Shown here: positions 1-6,706 of the stretch, piece after piece | How positions within the stretch are numbered: position 1 is the first letter of the stretch | How the letters are laid out: each line of letters opens with the position of its first letter | Assembly (NCBI GenBank): GCA_035493895.1 | Contig: DATJHM010000095.1 | Coordinates: forward strand, 1 to 17,635 | From: DATJHM01 sp035493895 | GTDB lineage: Bacteria > Chloroflexota > Ktedonobacteria > Ktedonobacterales > Ktedonobacteraceae | Length of the DNA: 17,635 nucleotides | Direction of reading: 5' to 3' | Program-made: the position numbers and the translations under genes | Notes under the pieces: model-generated | The model's database searches: none | What the model saw: only the letters and a program-made list of their open reading frames with translations | Told to the model about the DNA's origin: nothing

Positions 1-183
1 CCAGATCCAGATGCCAGGGTAGCGAGTTTTGAGGTAAAATGTGCGCGTATGGAGTCCGCGGGCGACAATCGCTTTCACCTCTCGTTTCCACGCCATACTG
101 GGCAATGGGTAGAGTTGTATACGGACATACCATTAGAGAAGTACCTGGTGTCTATCAGGGACGAGCTATTCCATTTCTTATAG
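1..183 (+). CDS. 3' end of an unidentified protein (partial)
   Basis: Reading frame 1 is open from the first base to a TAG at 181-183, giving 60 residues that end in ...LYTDIPLEKYLVSIRDELFHFL. The composition is protein-like, with alternating hydrophobic and charged residues and a Trp-Val-Glu-Leu-Tyr stretch. The layout (a strand with aromatic residues, Gly-x-Trp, then a closing acidic helix) loosely recalls the C-terminus of DUF3024-type small proteins, but that is only an impression. The start lies outside the window. The gene converges with the next one, leaving 53 bases between the two stop codons. Confidence 0.5.
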   Translation, partial: PDPDARVASFEVKCARMESAGDNRFHLSFPRHTGQWVELYTDIPLEKYLVSIRDELFHFL

Positions 184-236
184 TCGCGTAGCGATAGGCG
201 AACCATGGCAATACCAGTAACAGGATGGTTTCTCAT

Positions 237-608
237 TCATCGCCTTCGGCGCTTCTTTTTCTTCGTTCGCAACTGCTGCGATGGTAGTTGTTGCTGTAGT
301 TGTGCCTGTTGCTGATGCTGCTCAGACAACAGGTGAGCGGCATATTCAGCGCGTGTGCCACTTGTATTGGGAAGTCCCCGCTGCTGACAATAGGCTTCCA
401 GTTCGTCTAAATCAACAGTCACGTCGATTAGATACATGCCAAGCGCCATCATCTTTTGCCTGGTGTCCTGCAAAACCTGGTACCACTCCTGCCAGGTTGT
501 CTCCAAATCACTGGCGTCTTCTGCCGTAGCTAAGAGTCTGGCATATTGTTCTGGTACGTAAACAGCGACGGCTATTGCCAGAGAAGGATCACTCAATTCT
601 TTCCTCAT
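237..608 (-). CDS. hypothetical protein with basic C-terminal tail
   Basis: A 123-residue protein starting at ATG 608, with a weak GGAAG upstream as possible ribosome binding site. It is soluble, with no signal peptide or membrane segment. The middle (about residues 33-95) has paired Trp residues (TTWQEWYQ), then a hydrophobic strand and an acidic stretch, then YCQQRGLPNTSGTRAEYAAH. Similar small proteins of unknown function (W..W ... VDVDEF..WC...GL....ARA.F) are known from cyanobacteria and Ktedonobacteria; I recall this pattern rather than having searched it. The last 30 residues are Gln-rich and then almost pure Lys/Arg, suggesting nucleic-acid contact or a disordered tail. Function unknown. 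Confidence 0.6.
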   Translation of the reverse strand: MRKELSDPSLAIAVAVYVPEQYARLLATAEDASDLETTWQEWYQVLQDTRQKMMALGMYLIDVTVDLDELEAYCQQRGLPNTSGTRAEYAAHLLSEQHQQQAQLQQQLPSQQLRTKKKKRRRR

Positions 609-762
609 GGAGTACGCTTCCGATCTAGCAGTCAGAAATTCATGCGGTTATAATCGACTCCTATTTCACCTCTATCTTCAAGACCTTTACAGCATATCAC
701 ACAGAATTGGGTGTTGACATTTGGTATCATACGCTCAGTTTTTGTCTCATCAAGGCACATCT

Positions 763-794
763 ACCCTATCTAGTCCGCTATGATAAGATAGGGT
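763..794. repeat. inverted repeat, 9-bp perfect arms
   Basis: ACCCTATCT (763-771) is matched by its exact reverse complement AGATAGGGT (786-794) across a 14-base gap. There is no T-run beside it, so it looks more like a protein-binding dyad than an intrinsic terminator. It lies about 220 bases beyond the stop of the minus-strand membrane protein gene. Confidence 0.5.
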
Positions 795-932
795 TATTAC
801 CTCTTTGTCTTCTTCTCAAGGCTCTTTTCCCCTTCTTGGTCCCACTCTCCTTATCTGCGTGGCGTTGCCCCACAAGGTCTCCTTCTCCCCTTCCCATCTT
901 TCAGGCAATCGCTGGTGTTGGGGTAAGTGGGT

Positions 933-968
933 GCGGTCACGTCGGTCTGAAATGCCTCCAGTGACCGC
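933..968. repeat. inverted repeat, 8-bp perfect arms, downstream of membrane protein gene
   Basis: GCGGTCAC (933-940) pairs with GTGACCGC (961-968) across 20 bases. It begins about 50 bases after the stop of the minus-strand gene at 1017. It could form an mRNA 3' hairpin, but no U-tract follows on the minus strand. Confidence 0.45.
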
Positions 969-1016
969 TACGCGTTCCTTGACCCATAGGACACGCTGGT
1001 CCGAAGACTGGGGCTA

Positions 1017-1766
1017 CTAATGCCAGCGCCAGGGTCTGAGAATCACCAGACCTCCCAGGCCAGCCAGGAACGCGAAAAAAATGGCTGCGAGCAAAGGGCC
1101 AGGAATCTGAGGGGCGATATTGGGTTCCCAGGCGACCCAGGATGCTGCATGAGGTAAGAAGAGCGCAGCCGCGCCAGCCCCGGCCAGCAGGGCAACACTA
1201 TTGATGCCATAGCGCCAGCCCCATCCTGGAACGAGGCGGCGAGAGCGTTTCTGCCAATCTGCGCTGATCAGGCGCGGCACTCGCCAGATATACGCTCCCA
1301 CATGAACAGCTAGCAGTGGCAACCAGCAGATAACGCTGAGCGCGTGTAGACGCAACACCCACACCGACAACGCATGTGTTGGGCCGAGCAGGGCGAGGAG
1401 GATGCCACTGCCGACCAGGCCCAGACTGGCAATCAGCAACAAAGGGGCCAGCAGGCGCATCTCCAGTCGCGGCGGACCTTTCTGGACAAACGCTGGTGAA
1501 CCTGTATAGTAGCGCAGAAAACGATAGCCTGTGCTGCCGATTTTCACGAGCAGAGGAAACGTTAAAAGTACGCCTACAAAGATATGGACGGGCATGAGCA
1601 CATGCATCTTCGCGGCGATAACAATTTCCGCGAGAATTAATACAAGCAGCACGGAACCTGCCAGCGCAATGATTCGTTCATTCCCGGCAACTGAGGAATG
1701 CTGCTCGACGTTTATCCTGGTTTGTTCCGGTGGACGCATCGGTCCCCGATCAGTGAGAAAATTCAC
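1017..1766 (-). CDS. multi-pass membrane protein, cytochrome b561-like
   Basis: The frame extends upstream, but the best start is GTG at 1766, preceded on the minus strand by AGGAGG with 5-6 bases of spacing; this gives 249 residues. About six hydrophobic segments follow a short cytoplasmic N-terminus. His residues lie in or next to helices 2 and 4 (MHVLMPVHIFVG, LRLHALSVICWLP, LLAVHVGAYIW), which fits heme coordination in b561-like membrane proteins. The stretch from helix 2 into the loop (GSTGYRFLRYYTGSPAFVQKGPP) matches a pattern I associate with predicted heme-binding membrane proteins common in Actinobacteria and Ktedonobacteria. A role in electron transfer is inferred. No redox partner is encoded nearby. 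The C-terminus is a short basic Arg-Pro-Trp-Arg-Trp-His tail. Confidence 0.75.
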   Translation of the reverse strand: MNFLTDRGPMRPPEQTRINVEQHSSVAGNERIIALAGSVLLVLILAEIVIAAKMHVLMPVHIFVGVLLTFPLLVKIGSTGYRFLRYYTGSPAFVQKGPPRLEMRLLAPLLLIASLGLVGSGILLALLGPTHALSVWVLRLHALSVICWLPLLAVHVGAYIWRVPRLISADWQKRSRRLVPGWGWRYGINSVALLAGAGAAALFLPHAASWVAWEPNIAPQIPGPLLAAIFFAFLAGLGGLVILRPWRWH

Positions 1767-1921
1767 AACGACCTCCTGAGTACATTGTCCGATTCGCTTT
1801 GCAGAACGTCCGGCAAGTGAAGAAGGTATCATATCCTCGATCTAGTATCCTCATCGGGCTATCTCAGAGATCCTTGACCGATGAAGGGTCGGCGTATCAA
1901 AACCTGGAAACGGTGCGATAA

Positions 1922-2226
1922 GGATATCTGCCACGCCTCGTCGGGACACCGTGCAAGATCAAAGCTACGGGACGCTATGACGTGGATCAAAGCGGAGCAA
2001 GGGACTCTGTGGCGGCCCTTTCGCCAGAGGAACGCCGCGAGGTGGATGGATACTTTATCAGTGCATGGTTCTTGACTTTCCCGACCTGGCGGGCGTCGGA
2101 CCGGTATGTCCTGTTTTCGGAGGCGTCGAGGAAAGAAACAAAGGAGCGATGCACGCACGTCAGTTTATATCATTTGCCTGACAGACTCTCAGGCATTGGA
2201 AAAATCGGCCTTCGTCCACTAATTTG
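1922..2226 (+). pseudogene. possible decayed coding remnant, unidentified
   Basis: This frame is open from just after a TAA at 1919-1921 to TGA at 2224-2226 and includes a protein-like stretch (SVAALSPEERREVDGYFISA). It has no ribosome binding site. The same frame upstream of the TAA also reads sensibly for about 19 codons (SQRSLTDEGSAYQNLETVR), which may mean a gene interrupted by a stop. I do not recognise the family, and it could equally be chance. Confidence 0.2.
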
Positions 2227-2275
2227 AAAAGAAGCCCACAATGAGAACTCTTTTCCCATCGTAGACTTCTTTTTC
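2227..2275 (+). terminator. possible rho-independent terminator
   Basis: AAAAGAAG (2227-2234) pairs with CTTCTTTT (2266-2273). Inside them ATGAGAA pairs with TTCCCAT with one mismatch, and the right arm runs into a T-rich tract. The stem is AT-rich and no certain gene lies upstream on this strand, so support is weak. Confidence 0.3.
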
Positions 2276-2417
2276 TTGTCTGCTAACCGCGCTCGCCAGG
2301 CTGTTTTATCTCTCACTCAAACGATATCTCTTCGATTTTGCCTGACAGGAAAACCGAAAGACAAAAAATTTTCAGGGAAAACAATGGACATTCAAGTGGG
2401 AAAGTGAGCTCAGGAGA

Positions 2418-2433
2418 GATGTCCATGGACATC
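2418..2433. repeat. perfect 16-bp palindrome beside tRNA-Leu 3' end
   Basis: GATGTCCATGGACATC is self-complementary with no spacer, typical of a homodimer binding site rather than a terminator. It lies 14 bases beyond the 3' end of the tRNA. Part of it recurs nearby: ATGGACATTCAAGTGG at 2384-2399 resembles ATGGACATCAGTGG at 2425-2438. Confidence 0.5.
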
Positions 2434-2446
2434 AGTGGAAGAGAAA

Positions 2447-2527
2447 TGCCGGTGGAGAGATTCGAACCCTCAACCCTTGCGGGACTTGTTTTTGAGACAA
2501 GCGCGTATACCGTTCCGCCACACCGGC
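2447..2527 (-). tRNA. tRNA-Leu (anticodon CAA)
   Basis: On the minus strand the acceptor arms GCCGGTG and CACCGGC pair perfectly and are followed by a discriminator A at 2447. The anticodon stem CTTGT/ACAAG encloses loop CTCAAAA, so the anticodon is CAA, reading UUG. A long variable arm (TCCCGCAAGGGT) marks it as class II, as expected for Leu. The T arm has GAGGG/CTCTC around TTCGAAT. The 3' CCA is not encoded and must be added after transcription. It lies downstream of accA on the same strand but has its own promoter. Confidence 0.95.
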
Positions 2528-2569
2528 TTACTACTGTTCGTGGATCTTATGATAACGCATCAGTAGTAA
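2528..2569. repeat. 9-bp inverted repeat straddling the tRNA-Leu promoter
   Basis: TTACTACTG (2528-2536) and CAGTAGTAA (2561-2569) are perfect reverse complements 24 bases apart. One arm lies in the -35/-10 spacer of the tRNA promoter. The other exactly abuts the mature 5' end of the tRNA at 2527. The -10 box is enclosed between them. Confidence 0.6.
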
Positions 2570-2577
2570 GAAGTCAA
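2549..2577 (-). promoter_or_regulatory. sigma70-type promoter of tRNA-Leu
   Basis: On the minus strand TTGACT (2577-2572) is followed after exactly 17 bases by TATCAT (2554-2549); each box matches the consensus at 5 of 6 positions. Transcription would start near 2542, about 15 bases before the mature tRNA. Confidence 0.7.
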
Positions 2578-2605
2578 GTACCTATCAAGTCTTTTTTTAC
2601 GCAAC

Positions 2606-3589
2606 TCAGGAAATTGCCGACGTTTGCGCACTCTCCAGCCAGCCGAACTCGCCAATCGCCCTGAATTTTTGATAACGCTGCTCCAACAAATCATCCAGTG
2701 GGACCCGTTTGAGCACCTCCAGGTTTCGCGTCAGCGCCTCTTTGAGCGCCTCTGCCGTCTGGCGATGGTCGCGATGCGCACCACCCAGCGGCTCCGGCAC
2801 CAGCTCATCGGCAATCTTGAACTCCAGCGCGTCCTGCGCGCGAATCCGTTGTCCCTCCGCCACCAGCGCCGCATGCGCCGAACCAAACTTCAAAATGTCG
2901 GCCGCAGACTCAGGAGCCGCAACCGTGTAATAGCTGTGCTCGAGCATCAAAATGCGGTCGGCAATACTGATCGCCAGCGCACCACCACTACATCCCTCAC
3001 CCGTCACCACCGTAATAATCGGCACCCGTAAGCCGAACATCAGATAGAGACTCGACGCAATCGCCTCCGATTGGCCCCGCTCCTCATCGGGAAGCGCCAC
3101 CGACGCTCCCGGCGAATCGATCAGCGTCACAATCGGAAACTTGAACTTCTCAGCATGGCGCATCAAGCGCTGTGCCTTGCGATACCCCTCCGGATGCGCC
3201 ATACCCAGGTTGCGATACTGCATATCTTTCATATCGCGACCCTTCTGATGGCAGATAAACATCACCGTCTGACCCGCAAACGTCGCCGGACCAGCCACAA
3301 TCGCGTGATCATCGCCGTACGTGCGATCACCGTGCAACTCAAAAAAATCGTCACAGATCAGTTTCAGATAATCCAGCGTATAGGGACGATTTTTATGGCG
3401 CGCCACCTGCACCGTCTGCCAGGCGTTGAGCTCTTTATACAGCTCTTTTGTACGTGTCTGTAGTTCGCTCTCCAATGTCTGAAGCTGAGTTTGCTCCTCC
3501 GCTTTCAGACGATCCCCTTTACGCTGTAATGCATTGAGTTTTTTTTCAAGCTCGGCCAGCGGCTTCTCAAATTCCAGATCGTAGGCCAT
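2606..3589 (-). CDS. accA: acetyl-CoA carboxylase carboxyltransferase subunit alpha
   Basis: The 327-residue length is normal for AccA. With AccD it forms the cytoplasmic carboxyltransferase that moves CO2 from biotin-BCCP to acetyl-CoA, making malonyl-CoA for fatty acid synthesis. The N-terminal 60 residues are a charged coiled-coil helix pair typical of AccA. The carboxyltransferase fold follows, with NLGMAHPEGYRKAQRLM (127-143), EERGQSEAIA (169-178), SGGALAI (201-207) and the diagnostic PEPLGGAHRD. ATG 3589 has AGGGGAA upstream. Some conserved active-site-wall motifs deviate: DSPGASVALPDEERGQ replaces the usual DTPGAYPG..AEERGQ, GEGCSGG replaces GEGGSGG, and APESAADILKF replaces SPEGCASILWK. 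It lies 59 bases behind accD, evidently in one operon. Confidence 0.95.
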   Translation of the reverse strand: MAYDLEFEKPLAELEKKLNALQRKGDRLKAEEQTQLQTLESELQTRTKELYKELNAWQTVQVARHKNRPYTLDYLKLICDDFFELHGDRTYGDDHAIVAGPATFAGQTVMFICHQKGRDMKDMQYRNLGMAHPEGYRKAQRLMRHAEKFKFPIVTLIDSPGASVALPDEERGQSEAIASSLYLMFGLRVPIITVVTGEGCSGGALAISIADRILMLEHSYYTVAAPESAADILKFGSAHAALVAEGQRIRAQDALEFKIADELVPEPLGGAHRDHRQTAEALKEALTRNLEVLKRVPLDDLLEQRYQKFRAIGEFGWLESAQTSAIS

Positions 3590-3650
3590 CGTGCATTCCC
3601 CTATTTCGTCAAAACATTCCTCATCATGCGGTCAATTTGCTACATAGTAT

Positions 3651-4547
3651 TTACTGTGGTGTTGAACCTGGCTCAGCATAGATATGAAGAAGGCGAGCCA
3701 ACGTCTGGCGTAAGTCACGACGATGAACGATCCCATCGATCATGCCATGTTGCAGCGCAAAATCAGAATTAATCGTATTTTCAGGCACTTTAATATGCAT
3801 AAAGCCCTCGATCACACGAGGACCAGTGAAACAGATCAGGGCACCCGGTTCCGCAAGAATAATGTCTCCCTGGAACGCAAAACTGGCAGAAACGCCACCA
3901 GTCGTGGGATCGGTCAGTAAACTGAAATATGCAAGTCCGGCCTTGCCCAGCTTTGCAAGAGCCGCAGAGACCTTCGCCATCTGCATCAACGAAAAAATAC
4001 CCTCTTGCATGCGAGCACCACCAGAGGTTGCCGCAATTAACATCGGCGTATGACGTTCAATGGCCGATTCGATCGCGCGCGTAATCTTTTCGCCAACGAC
4101 CGAACCCATGCTGCCACCCATAAAATGGAAATCCATCACCGCCAGCGTCAGAGGTAGACCATCGAGCAAGCCATAGCCACTGATCACCGCCTCATTCTGC
4201 CCCGCCTTCTCGCGCTCCTCAATGAGCTTGTTGGCATAATCCTGCGTTTTTGTGGCATTGGGTAGATTGACGGCAAAGTGCAAAGGATCAACCGGGATCA
4301 TCTGCGCATCAAGCTCGACGAAACTATCTGGATCGAGCAAGAGCGCAATCCGTTCGCGAGCTGGAAGACGAAAATGATGATTACAACGTGGACACACCTT
4401 GAGATTTTTCTCCCAATCGCGTCCGTAAATAATTTCCTTGCACTTGGGACATTTGACCGCAAGATTCCCCGCCGTCGGGAGCTGAGGCTTTGCCTCACCG
4501 CTGAATGTGCCCAGTTTAGTCGATGGGACAGCCGCTTCCTTGACCAT
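3651..4547 (-). CDS. accD: acetyl-CoA carboxylase carboxyltransferase subunit beta
   Basis: Partner of AccA in the carboxyltransferase. The start is set at ATG 4547, which has GGGGAGGT upstream and gives 298 residues, the usual length; the frame also runs on upstream into ftsY. The N-terminal zinc ribbon is complete: Cys33-x2-Cys36 and Cys52-x2-Cys55. Crotonase-fold motifs follow: FMGGSMGSVVGEKI, TSGGARMQEGIFSLMQM, LTDPTTGGVSASFA and GPRVIEG. The ribosome binding site lies in the 19-base gap after the ftsY stop at 4567, suggesting tight co-transcription and perhaps translational coupling with ftsY. Confidence 0.96.
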   Translation of the reverse strand: MVKEAAVPSTKLGTFSGEAKPQLPTAGNLAVKCPKCKEIIYGRDWEKNLKVCPRCNHHFRLPARERIALLLDPDSFVELDAQMIPVDPLHFAVNLPNATKTQDYANKLIEEREKAGQNEAVISGYGLLDGLPLTLAVMDFHFMGGSMGSVVGEKITRAIESAIERHTPMLIAATSGGARMQEGIFSLMQMAKVSAALAKLGKAGLAYFSLLTDPTTGGVSASFAFQGDIILAEPGALICFTGPRVIEGFMHIKVPENTINSDFALQHGMIDGIVHRRDLRQTLARLLHIYAEPGSTPQ

Positions 4548-4566
4548 AATAAAAAATACCTCCCCG

Positions 4567-5586
4567 TCAATCGTGTGAGAAGAGCGCCGCAACGAAACTC
4601 TCAGGATCAAAGGGAACAAGGTCTCCCACCTTTTCCCCGGTGCCAATGAATTTGATCGGCACTCCCAAATCATCCGCCACAGCGAAGGCAAAGCCTCCCT
4701 TTGCCGTGCTATCTAATTTTGTAATAATGACCCCTGTCAGGCCAATATCTTCAGCAAACTTGCGTGCTTGCAGCAGCGCATTCTGGCCGGTGGTCGCATC
4801 GATGACCATCAAAAGTTCATGCGGCCCATCCGGAATGAATTTTTGAATGACCTTATTGATCTTTTTTAACTCTTCCATCAAGTTAAATTTCGTATGCAGA
4901 CGACCAGCTGTATCGACGATTAAGACATCACTGCCACGGCTCGTCGCGGCCTGAATGGCATCATAGACGACCGCCCCGGGATCAGAATTGGGATTCTGAC
5001 TGATCACCGGCACTCCAACACGGTTGCCCCATTCCTGCAACTGGTCGATAGCCGCAGCACGGAACGTATCGCCAGCGGCCAGCATAACGTGGTGACCCTC
5101 AGTGGTCAGACGGTTGGCAAGCTTTGCGATACTGGTCGTTTTGCCGGAGCCATTGACGCCAATTACTAGTATAACGGATAAGGGGGATTGTTTGGAGAAG
5201 CGTAGGGATGATGGGTGAGTGCCTGCTGGAAGTTGAGGGGTCAGTAATAAAACGAGTTCCTCACGCATCGCGCGTTGCAACTGCGCTCCAGTGCGCATCT
5301 GTTCGCGTGCAGCCCGCTCGCGCAAGTGATCAATGAGCCAGAGAGTCGTGCTGGGACCGACGTCCGCGCCCAGAAGAGATTCTTCCAGTTCATCCCAGAG
5401 TTCATCAGTAATGACATCGGACTCCTCGACCGTCGTGCTCATCCGATTAAATAACTGGCGCGTACGGTTGAGAAAACCAAAACGTTGCGGATCGGGTGCA
5501 GAAGCATTTTTCGCGTATTCCTGATCTGCCCCAGGCTCTTTTTTCGGGTCTTCTTGCGGTTTCTGCCCAAAGAATCGATTGAGCAC
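4567..5586 (-). CDS. ftsY: signal recognition particle receptor FtsY
   Basis: SRP-type GTPase that docks ribosome-nascent chain-SRP complexes at the membrane. The 339 residues begin with a short acidic/basic A region (about 1-40), then the helical N domain, with DELWDELEESLLGADVG near 61-77. The NG GTPase follows: GVNGSGKT (143-150), AAGDTFRAAA (170-179), DTAGRLH (225-231), TKLDSTAKGG (289-298) and IGTGEKVGDL near the C-terminus, which separates FtsY from Ffh. The start is GTG at 5586 with AAGGAG about 12 bases upstream. A GTCAG-AA-CTGAC dyad (5588-5599) lies between the ribosome binding site and start codon, which is unusual. It heads the minus-strand group with accD and accA. Confidence 0.96.
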   Translation of the reverse strand: MLNRFFGQKPQEDPKKEPGADQEYAKNASAPDPQRFGFLNRTRQLFNRMSTTVEESDVITDELWDELEESLLGADVGPSTTLWLIDHLRERAAREQMRTGAQLQRAMREELVLLLTPQLPAGTHPSSLRFSKQSPLSVILVIGVNGSGKTTSIAKLANRLTTEGHHVMLAAGDTFRAAAIDQLQEWGNRVGVPVISQNPNSDPGAVVYDAIQAATSRGSDVLIVDTAGRLHTKFNLMEELKKINKVIQKFIPDGPHELLMVIDATTGQNALLQARKFAEDIGLTGVIITKLDSTAKGGFAFAVADDLGVPIKFIGTGEKVGDLVPFDPESFVAALFSHD

Positions 5587-5710
5587 GTCAGTTCTGACTC
5601 CTTATAGTTCTTCTAAAAGCGCATGAAGCTCAGGCCTCTAAAACGCGAAGAAGAGGGCACAGCGTCACTCCATACAAAGATGCAGTGATTGTGGTCCCTC
5701 TGTAAAAACC

Positions 5711-5738
5711 AGGCAAAAAGAAACTGGACTTTTTGCCT
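5711..5738 (-). terminator. hairpin terminator between zinc-ribbon gene and ftsY
   Basis: AGGCAAAAAG (5711-5720) and CTTTTTGCCT (5729-5738) are perfect 10-bp arms with an 8-base loop. On the minus strand the stem is followed by GG and TTTTT. It probably ends the transcript of the small zinc-ribbon gene, so ftsY would need its own promoter within 5587-5710. I could not locate that promoter with confidence; TTGCCT-17-CACAAT is a weak candidate overlapping the hairpin. Confidence 0.6.
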
Positions 5739-5806
5739 TGCAGATCCCACCGCAACAGGCGGTCGAAGCCGCCCGTGCCAGTGCGGGGTGACATTGCATC
5801 CCACGC

Positions 5807-6022
5807 TTATTGACGGCCGCCACGATATGAATGAAGTGAGCCGTCACTAATTGGTTCGTTAATGATGATGTCCCCATTACGGATCTTAATGTTGTACAGA
5901 CACGAAGGATTTGTGCAAACCCAGGCCTTATACTCGATAGAAGCTCCCTGGCTACCGAAATCCGAAAGCGGAACCAGATCACCTTCACTACATTTGCGAC
6001 ACCGGGGAAATGCGTTTTCCAC
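5807..6022 (-). CDS. small zinc-ribbon protein
   Basis: A 71-residue protein starting at GTG 6022 with AAGGAGG 7 bases upstream, an excellent ribosome binding site. Two Cys pairs (CRKC at residues 8-11 and C..psC near 36-41) form a probable zinc ribbon on two beta hairpins. The text between reads as a single small domain (EGDLVPLSDFGSQGASIEYKA is just over its core). There is no signal peptide or membrane helix. It has a dedicated promoter (6168-6196) and a leader of about 140 bases. Its layout resembles zinc ribbons that bind RNA or act as small regulators, but the function is unknown. Confidence 0.75.
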   Translation of the reverse strand: MENAFPRCRKCSEGDLVPLSDFGSQGASIEYKAWVCTNPSCLYNIKIRNGDIIINEPISDGSLHSYRGGRQ

Positions 6023-6167
6023 GAAATCGCCTCCTTCCTTCTCTCTGGAGGTTATATTCGCTTGCCTACCTTAGAAGTCAAGCGAGGCTTAGCGAGAAAG
6101 TAAGCCGAGGGGGAGCCTCCGCCGCTGCATCCGCATCCCCACAGCAGGGTAAATCCATGCCCTTCCT

Positions 6168-6196
6168 ATCATACCACAACTCCCTTTTCCTGTCAG
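6168..6196 (-). promoter_or_regulatory. sigma70-type promoter of the small zinc-ribbon gene
   Basis: On the minus strand CTGACA (6196-6191) and TATGAT (6173-6168) are separated by exactly 17 bases; each matches consensus at 5 of 6 positions. Transcription should start near 6161. The resulting leader of about 140 bases contains the hairpin GGCTTA/TAAGCC near 6087-6107, so post-transcriptional control is possible. Confidence 0.65.
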
Positions 6197-6575
6197 CAGG
6201 TTGATGAAAATTTCTTCATTTTTCTCCCCGCTTCACAGTCTGGAGATACCAACCCACCCGAAGCTGAAGCACAGATCAATGACTTTGCTTTGACGGAGCA
6301 AAGGGATCGGAACTGTACAGCAAATTGTTGCTTCTTATCTTCAGCATAACAGGTGAAACAACTCTAGTCAAGCATTCCCATGCGTAAATCTCTTTTGGTC
6401 GGTACTCCTGTCTTAGTGGGTGAAATTCCACACCTATGGTGCTATATTTATAAATTTTTTCCTATTTTCATTTTTTTCGCTCGCCATTGCTTCTCTTCTC
6501 AAATACGCCTCCTTGCTTTCTTGCAAGCACTCTGCCCCATACCTGCCCTGTTTGCCATATACGACGAAACAGGCT
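6197..6575. other. intergenic, AT-rich, no gene seen
   Basis: This is the divergent region between the small zinc-ribbon gene and the sigma factor gene. Overlapping open frames on both strands lack ribosome binding sites and look like noise. An AT-rich patch at 6441-6475 contains TATATT (6443-6448). A poor -35 (GTGAAA, 6420-6425) lies 17 bases upstream, a weak sigma70-type alternative promoter for the sigma factor gene. Confidence 0.35.
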
Positions 6576-6592
6576 TTGGCACGATTCTTGCA
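6576..6592 (+). promoter_or_regulatory. sigma54-type (-24/-12) promoter motif upstream of sigma factor gene
   Basis: TTGGCACG (6576-6583), then four bases, then TTGCA (6588-6592) matches the RpoN consensus TGGCACG-N4-TTGCW at every defined position. GG lies at 6578-6579 and GC at 6590-6591. Transcription would start near 6603, about 100 bases before the ATG of the sigma70-family gene. No comparably good sigma70 boxes are seen in this stretch. Whether this genome encodes RpoN cannot be seen from the window. Confidence 0.45.
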
Positions 6593-6706
6593 CTATACCT
6601 CTATGGGAGAGCATTTTTTCTGTGATGATAGTCATGCAGTATATCTTGCCGGGATCAGGTCCCGCATCGGTCGCGCCCGTGGGCGCAAAGAAGGAGTATC
6701 CTCGTA

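Larger units (their letters stand above)
609..1016. other. intergenic stretch with two inverted repeats
   Basis: No convincing gene is seen: the open frames here lack ribosome binding sites and protein-like composition. The stretch holds two perfect inverted repeats, listed separately at 763-794 and 933-968. It also holds an isolated TTGACA at 714-719 and TATAAT at 649-654, but neither has a partner box at normal spacing. It would contain the promoter of the minus-strand gene ending at 237 and the 3' end of the transcript from the gene ending at 1017. Confidence 0.5.
1767..2337. other. long intergenic stretch without a confident gene
   Basis: About 570 bases upstream of the membrane protein gene. 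A TATGAT on the minus strand near 1836 could be its -10 box, but no good -35 accompanies it. All three + frames and the overlapping minus frame of 1859-2158 look non-native, being rich in Arg, Cys and Trp. The one stretch with some protein character is listed separately as a possible remnant (1922-2226). A 7-bp hairpin (TGCCTGA/TCAGGCA, 2175-2195) lies within it. A possible terminator follows at 2227-2275. Confidence 0.4.

Noticed and set aside
1859..2158. 99-residue minus-strand open frame
   Set aside because: Composition is Arg/Cys/Pro-rich without recognisable motifs, and there is no ribosome binding site.
2173..2348. 12-base direct repeat TTTGCCTGACAG at 2173 and 2337
   Set aside because: Several 12-base repeats are expected by chance in a window of this size, and no mobile gene lies between the copies.
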